Assembly (NCBI GenBank): GCA_015655035.1
Contig: JAATFS010000133.1
Span: 1-9,067, forward strand
Length of the DNA: 9,067 bases
From: Lysobacterales bacterium
Lineage (GTDB): Bacteria; Pseudomonadota; Gammaproteobacteria; Xanthomonadales; Xanthomonadaceae
Reading direction: 5' to 3'
How positions within the stretch are numbered: position 1 is the stretch's first letter; each line of letters begins with the position of its first letter. A model generated the notes under the pieces. It was not told the DNA's origin. It saw nothing but the letters and a program-made list of their open reading frames with translations, and did not search any database. Position numbers and translations under genes: made by a program. Shown here in pieces: positions 5,703 through 9,067 of the stretch.

Positions 5703-6349
5703 GTGCTGAGGTCGAGGGCGACAGCGAGACCACCGCGCCCGTGTGGGCCGCATTCGGCGATTTGATGTCGGTGCTGCTGGGCGCATTCGTGCTGATCCTG
5801 GTGGGCGTCATTGGCGTGCAATTGCAGCTCTCCAACCGTCTCGACGAAGAGGTCAAGCAGCGCCAGATCGAAGCGCAGCGCCGCAAGACCCTGGAGCAGG
5901 TGCTGGCAGGGCCGTTGGCGGCGGGTAGCGTGACCCTGGTCGATGGCCGCATCGGCATCCGGGGCAGCGTGTTGTTCGCGCTGAATTCCGATCAATTGCA
6001 GCCCGAAGGCCGGAATGTGCTGAAGAGCCTCGCCGTTCCGCTGCTCGACTATCTCAAGTCGCGCGAGGAAGTGCTGATGGTGAGCGGCTTCACCGATGAT
6101 CAGCAGGTGCGCGATGGCAATCGGCAGTTCGACGACAACTGGGAGCTGTCGGCCGAGCGCGCGCTGACCGTGACCCGTACCCTGATCGCCGAAGGCGTTC
6201 CCGCATCCTCGTTGTTCGCGGCCGCATTCGGGGCCGAGCAGCCAGTGAGTTCGAACGCCGACGAGGAGGGGCGGGCACGCAACCGGCGCGTGGAGATTGC
6301 ACCCGTGCCGAAGTTGCAGAAGACGGTCGTGGCGGCGCATGCACCGTAG
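5699..6349 (+). CDS. MotB/ZorB-like peptidoglycan-binding motor protein (OmpA domain)
   Basis: A 216-residue protein with a short cytoplasmic N-terminus, one transmembrane helix (about 18-40, FGDLMSVLLGAFVLILVGVIG) and a charged linker (45-70). A C-terminal OmpA-like domain follows (about 84-200). D21 at the start of the membrane helix, in the context W..FGDLM, corresponds to the ion-binding Asp of MotB and ZorB (compare the FADFM type of motif). The OmpA domain has LFALNSDQL (92-100), GFTDD (130-134), NWELSAERA (147-155; R154 is in the usual peptidoglycan-contacting position) and RARNRRVEI (192-200). The linker is shorter than in flagellar MotB. There is no cleavable signal peptide or lipobox. 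AAGG (5691-5694) precedes the start, and the start overlaps the DUF802 stop by four bases. Inferred role: the anchored rotor-axle or stator plug partner of the DUF802 channel, tethering the motor to the cell wall. Confidence 0.93.
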   Translation: MSAEVEGDSETTAPVWAAFGDLMSVLLGAFVLILVGVIGVQLQLSNRLDEEVKQRQIEAQRRKTLEQVLAGPLAAGSVTLVDGRIGIRGSVLFALNSDQLQPEGRNVLKSLAVPLLDYLKSREEVLMVSGFTDDQQVRDGNRQFDDNWELSAERALTVTRTLIAEGVPASSLFAAAFGAEQPVSSNADEEGRARNRRVEIAPVPKLQKTVVAAHAP

Positions 6350-6992
6350 CGACACGCCTGCGCGTGCGACGCTGGAACGCTGGCGCGAGCAGGATGCCGC
6401 GCAGCTGGATCCGGTCCGGTTCCACTACATCGACGCATTGGAGCGGCGCGCGGCTGGCCAGCAAGGCGAGGCCAGGCGCTTGCTGGACGAACGCCTGGCC
6501 TCGCTGGTCCAGGCCTATGCCGCCGACCTGGAGAAGGTTGGCCCCAGTGCCGTGCAAGTGGAGGCTGCGCAAGCGCCGGAGGCGCCGGAAGCAATCCCGG
6601 TGAGTGCCGTTGCCGAACTGCTGCAGCATCTGGCCAGCCAGGCGGCAACGCATGGCGATCCAGTGGCGCGCGCGGCGTTCCCGGAAGTGAGCGTGCTCGA
6701 GGATTTCAGGGGACTATGGTCGAAGATCCGGGCCGAGAGCCAGTTGCGAGAGTCGCTGGAGCAGGCGCCCACCGACGCCGGTCCGCTCAACTCCGCCACG
6801 CTGGTGCATCGATCGCTGCTGCTCATGCGTGAGCTGTCGCCGGGATATCTGCGGCACTTCCTGTCCTACGTCGATACCTTGTCGTGGATCGAGCAGGTCA
6901 ACGCTGGCGGCGTGGCGACGAAAAGTGCGCCGCGTCCAGCCAATGTCCGCAAGCGCAGCCGAGTCAAGAAGCCCGGCGAGCCTGCAGAGTAG
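6339..6992 (+). CDS. DUF2894 family protein, last gene of the motor operon
   Basis: A 217-residue cytosolic protein of unknown function, which I assign to DUF2894 from recalled family features. It has an N-terminal helical block ERWREQDAAQLDPVRFHYIDA (13-33) with the DPVRFHYI motif, then an Arg-rich helix to about 62. An Ala/Pro/Glu linker (72-88) follows, and then a C-terminal block with LNSATLVHRSLLLMRELSPGY (150-170) and FLSYVDTLSWIEQV (174-187). The last 20 residues are strongly basic (KRSRVKK at 205-211). No catalytic or nucleotide-binding motif is apparent. The ATG at 6339 is chosen over a TTG at 6297: it matches the family-like N-terminus and overlaps the preceding stop by 11 bases, which suits translational coupling; no good Shine-Dalgarno is visible for either. 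The gene ends 17 bases short of the convergent rnd gene. The basic tail could bind nucleic acid or acidic lipids; this is speculation. Confidence 0.88.
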   Translation: MHRSDTPARATLERWREQDAAQLDPVRFHYIDALERRAAGQQGEARRLLDERLASLVQAYAADLEKVGPSAVQVEAAQAPEAPEAIPVSAVAELLQHLASQAATHGDPVARAAFPEVSVLEDFRGLWSKIRAESQLRESLEQAPTDAGPLNSATLVHRSLLLMRELSPGYLRHFLSYVDTLSWIEQVNAGGVATKSAPRPANVRKRSRVKKPGEPAE

Positions 6993-7009
6993 CGATTGGC
7001 TACCGGCCT

Positions 7010-8104
7010 TCAGCCGGCCGTGCTGTCGCTTGCCAGCAGCGGTATCAGCCGGTTTTCCAGCTGTTCGCGTCGCCATTGCCCCAACGCTGCGGGCCACTGC
7101 TGTTGCTCCAGCAGCGCTTCCAGGTGGCGCCGCGAGGCCAGGATGCCGTCGGGCAGCTCGAGTTCGCGACTGCGCGTGGCAACGGCTTCCTGTAGCCGCT
7201 TGAGCAAGGCTTTGTTGCTGTCGTTGGCAGCCAGCGCCAGCGGCGCGTCGGTTTCGTCCGCGAGGGGGCTGTTCAGTGCCTGCCAGATTGGCTCGGCCAG
7301 CTTGCGCGGGGCCTTGGGAAACTTGTCGAACTGGCGCAGCAAGGCGCTGGAGTCCGCCGGGGGCACTCGCGCCAACGTGACTGCCAGTTCGTTGTCCAGG
7401 ACCCAGCTGCGCGGCTTGTCGCTCTTGCGGGCCTGCTGGTCGCGCCAGCGTAGCAGCCGCAGCAGCCGCAGTTGAGCCGGCGGCTCCAGGAACTGCGCCG
7501 AGCGCATCGAGGTGTGCGGCCAGCGCTCGCCTTCGTCGTGCTCGACGGTTGCCAGCAGGCGCTCGGCGTCCTCTGCCAGCCAGCCTTCGCGTTGCTGCTC
7601 GGCCAGGCGGCGGCTGATCTCGTCGTGCAGCTCGAACAGGTAGCGCACGTCGTCGGCGGCGTAGTCCAGCTGCGCCGGCGAGAGTGGCCGGCGCATCCAG
7701 TCCGAACGGGTCTCGCCTTTGGCCAGCAGCGTGCCGGTGATCTCCTGTACCAACTTCTGGTAGCCGATACCGGCGCCGATGCCGGCCAGGGCGGCAGCGA
7801 TCTGGGTATCGAACAGCGGACGCGGCAGCACGCCGCAAGCGCACTTGAACGTCACCAGGTCCTCGCTGGCGCTGTGCATCACCTTGACGATGTCTGGAGC
7901 GACCAGCCACGGCTTGAGTGCGTCGGTCATGCCGGGGATCAGCGGGTCGATCAGCAGAATTTCCTCTCCTACCGCCATCTGCACCAGCGCCAGTTGCGGC
8001 CAGTAGGTGCGCTCGCGGATGAACTCGGTGTCCAGGCCGATCCGGGACGGCCGCTGTTGCAGCCGTTCGGTGAGTTCAGAGGGTTGCTTGATCCAGTAAG
8101 GCAC
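7010..8104 (-). CDS. rnd: Ribonuclease D
   Basis: A 364-residue 3'-5' exoribonuclease that trims 3' ends of tRNA precursors and other structured small RNAs in the cytoplasm. The DEDDy catalytic residues are all present: D25 and E27 in LDTEF (Exo I), D82 in HSASEDLVTF (Exo II), and Y148 with D152 in YAADDVRYL (Exo III). Spacing is as in E. coli RNase D, whose length (about 375) is also similar. An HRDC domain spans about 208-280 (LRLLRLLRWRDQQA, then VLDNELAVTLARVPP). A more divergent second HRDC-like region makes up the C-terminus (about 285-355). The start codon is GTG (8102-8104). It is convergent with the motor operon and divergent from the lipoprotein gene. The nearby tRNA is probably coincidental. 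Confidence 0.97.
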   Translation of the reverse strand: MPYWIKQPSELTERLQQRPSRIGLDTEFIRERTYWPQLALVQMAVGEEILLIDPLIPGMTDALKPWLVAPDIVKVMHSASEDLVTFKCACGVLPRPLFDTQIAAALAGIGAGIGYQKLVQEITGTLLAKGETRSDWMRRPLSPAQLDYAADDVRYLFELHDEISRRLAEQQREGWLAEDAERLLATVEHDEGERWPHTSMRSAQFLEPPAQLRLLRLLRWRDQQARKSDKPRSWVLDNELAVTLARVPPADSSALLRQFDKFPKAPRKLAEPIWQALNSPLADETDAPLALAANDSNKALLKRLQEAVATRSRELELPDGILASRRHLEALLEQQQWPAALGQWRREQLENRLIPLLASDSTAG

Positions 8105-8186
8105 GTGATTTCCGTCGAAGGCAGGGTTTGCGTAGACCGCGCAGAATAGCCTAACGTCGCCGTCGCCCGCCGATGCTGCGGAATGC

Positions 8187-8202
8187 GGAAGGAGAACGTT
8201 TG
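8187..8202 (+). promoter_or_regulatory. Ribosome-binding site and TTG start of the lipoprotein gene
   Basis: GGAAGGAG (8187-8194) lies five bases before an in-frame TTG (8200-8202). Starting there gives a compact lipoprotein signal peptide. The in-frame ATG at 8173 has no comparable site and would place the Shine-Dalgarno inside the coding region. Confidence 0.6.
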
Positions 8203-8925
8203 CGAATTCATGGCCCCCCGATCGTAGCGATGGCGCTGCTGGCGCTGGGGTTGGCTGCGTGTTCGCCGTCGCCGGAACCGGCTGCTTCTGCGCCTGCGCC
8301 CGTTCCAGCGGTGGCCACCGCTGCGGTTCCGGCCGAGGTTGCGCCGAGCGTCGTCATTGCCGGCAAGGCGCCGGCCGAGCCCGTGGCGGCGTGGCAGGCG
8401 CCTGTGGTGGCGCTCGGCGACGAAGCGCTGCCCTCGGTGCGTCGCCGGGCCGCGCAGGCACTGCGGCAAGGCCGGCTGTACCGCAGCGCCGACGACGCGA
8501 TCCCGCTGTACCTGGCGATCCAGGCGCGCTGGGGGGAGCACGCCGCCACCGCGCGACGGGGGCTGCAGCAGGCGTTGCAGTCCCTTGTGGCCGAGGGCGA
8601 GCAACGGCTGGCCCAGGCCGAGCAGCAGGACGATGCGCTTGAGCAGGCGCGCGAGTGCGCAATGGTGGCGTTGTCGGTGGCGCCGGAGGATCCCCGGGCA
8701 CGCGCGTTGCAGCAGCGGGTCGTGATCGCCCAGCGGGCGATGTCGTTCAACCGTGCCGGCGAGGAGGCTCTAGGTGCCGGACAGTTGGGCGAGGATGGCG
8801 CCGGCGCGATGGCCGATTTTCGCCAAGCCTTGGCGTTGGACCCGACGAACGCGCGGGCACGGCAAGGACTGGCCGCCGCCGAAAGCGGCATGATCCGGCG
8901 GGCCGAGGTCGCGGCAGAGGCGTAG
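8200..8925 (+). CDS. Lipoprotein with helical repeats, cut short by an in-frame TAG
   Basis: This is the open N-terminal 241 residues of a longer gene. A type II signal peptide is visible: a short N-terminus, hydrophobic VAMALLALGLA, then the lipobox LAAC with C21. Ser follows the Cys, which favours outer-membrane sorting. Residues 22-66 are an Ala/Pro/Val-rich linker typical of secreted proteins. About 75-241 is Ala/Gln/Arg-rich helical repeat sequence, with a TPR-like unit DFRQALALDPTNARARQGL at about 206-224. The frame stops at TAG (8923-8925), but coding character continues in the same frame to the window edge, so this is probably the front of a disrupted gene. From memory, genes beside rnd in xanthomonads can carry a C-terminal formylglycine-generating-enzyme-like (SUMF1) domain; that part lies outside this window and I cannot confirm it. 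The gene is divergent from rnd, with 95 bases between starts. Confidence 0.7.
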   Translation: MRIHGPPIVAMALLALGLAACSPSPEPAASAPAPVPAVATAAVPAEVAPSVVIAGKAPAEPVAAWQAPVVALGDEALPSVRRRAAQALRQGRLYRSADDAIPLYLAIQARWGEHAATARRGLQQALQSLVAEGEQRLAQAEQQDDALEQARECAMVALSVAPEDPRARALQQRVVIAQRAMSFNRAGEEALGAGQLGEDGAGAMADFRQALALDPTNARARQGLAAAESGMIRRAEVAAEA

Positions 8926-9067
8926 AACTTCCAGCTGGCTGCGCGCTGGTTGGCGGTGGCCGCGAAGGTCCGCGAGCAAGCGCCATCGGTCAGCGACGCG
9001 CGGCTGCGGGTGGAGGCTATCCGCACGGCCCGGATCGCTGCGTTGTACGACGCAGCGCTGCGCGACC
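8926..9067 (+). pseudogene. In-frame continuation of the lipoprotein gene after TAG (partial)
   Basis: Directly after the TAG the same frame stays open for 47 codons to the window edge. It encodes Ala/Arg/Leu-rich helical sequence (beginning NFQLAARWLAVAAKVRE) of the same style as the upstream part. Third codon positions are overwhelmingly G or C, as in the genes around it. This indicates an original reading-through gene with one nonsense change. A CAG, AAG or GAG codon would become TAG by one substitution. A sequencing error is the main alternative; no obvious internal restart site is seen. Confidence 0.65.

Noticed and set aside
3813..5786. 657-residue open frame on the minus strand opposite the DUF802 gene
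   Set aside because: An antisense shadow of a high-GC coding sequence: His/Arg/Gln-rich, with no domain, and wholly overlapped by a gene with clear family features.
6297..6338. TTG-initiated extension of the DUF2894 gene
   Set aside because: It adds an Arg/Cys-rich stretch unlike the rest of the protein and increases overlap with the OmpA-domain gene; the ATG at 6339 is simpler.
2870..6992. Calling the operon a true Zorya system
   Set aside because: ZorA/ZorB-like architecture is present, but no ZorC, ZorD helicase or ZorE nuclease gene lies in the window, and the flanking proteins are of other families.
7472..8149. 225-residue plus-strand frame opposite rnd
   Set aside because: Antisense shadow of a gene with all DEDDy catalytic residues in place.

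Overview
The window reads as chromosomal DNA of a high-GC gammaproteobacterium, most likely Xanthomonas or a close relative in the Xanthomonadaceae. I infer this from the strong G/C third-position bias, the style of the ribonuclease D, and the DUF3348 / DUF802 / OmpA-like / DUF2894 gene set, which I recall from xanthomonads and some Betaproteobacteria. No database was searched.

Layout. (1) 98-271 (+) is a small hypothetical gene, convergent with (2) 442-2241 (-), a GAF / degenerate GGDEF / intact EAL protein that is probably a cyclic-di-GMP phosphodiesterase. (3) 2242-2572 has no protein gene. It holds a long-loop inverted repeat, a run of 12 G and a 20-bp-spaced inverted repeat that leads into the promoter of (4) a tRNA-Ala(CGC) gene at 2573-2648, which is followed by an intrinsic terminator. 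(5) 2870-6992 (+) is a compact four-gene operon: a DUF3348 protein, a 698-residue DUF802 membrane protein, a MotB/ZorB-like protein with an OmpA-type peptidoglycan-binding domain, and a DUF2894 protein. (6) 7010-8104 (-) is rnd (ribonuclease D), convergent with the operon. (7) From 8200 (+), divergent from rnd, comes a lipoprotein gene whose frame is broken by a TAG at 8923-8925 and then stays open to the window edge.

The most interesting content is the operon at 2870-6992. The DUF802 protein has a MotA/TolQ/ExbB/ZorA-like channel core of four membrane segments, with GT-type motifs in the third and fourth, followed by about 500 residues of predicted helix that include tandem W-containing repeats. 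The next protein has one N-terminal membrane helix with an Asp (D21) where MotB and ZorB carry the ion-binding Asp, then a peptidoglycan-binding domain. Together they look like a complete ion-driven rotary stator unit, closest in layout to the ZorAB motor of Zorya anti-phage systems. However, there is no ZorC, ZorD or ZorE gene; two uncharacterised proteins without recognisable catalytic motifs flank the pair instead. The genes are separated by 10 bp or overlap, so they are very probably co-transcribed and translationally coupled. What the motor drives is unknown.

The remaining genes look like ordinary chromosomal content. Nothing in the window is a transposase, integrase or CRISPR array.
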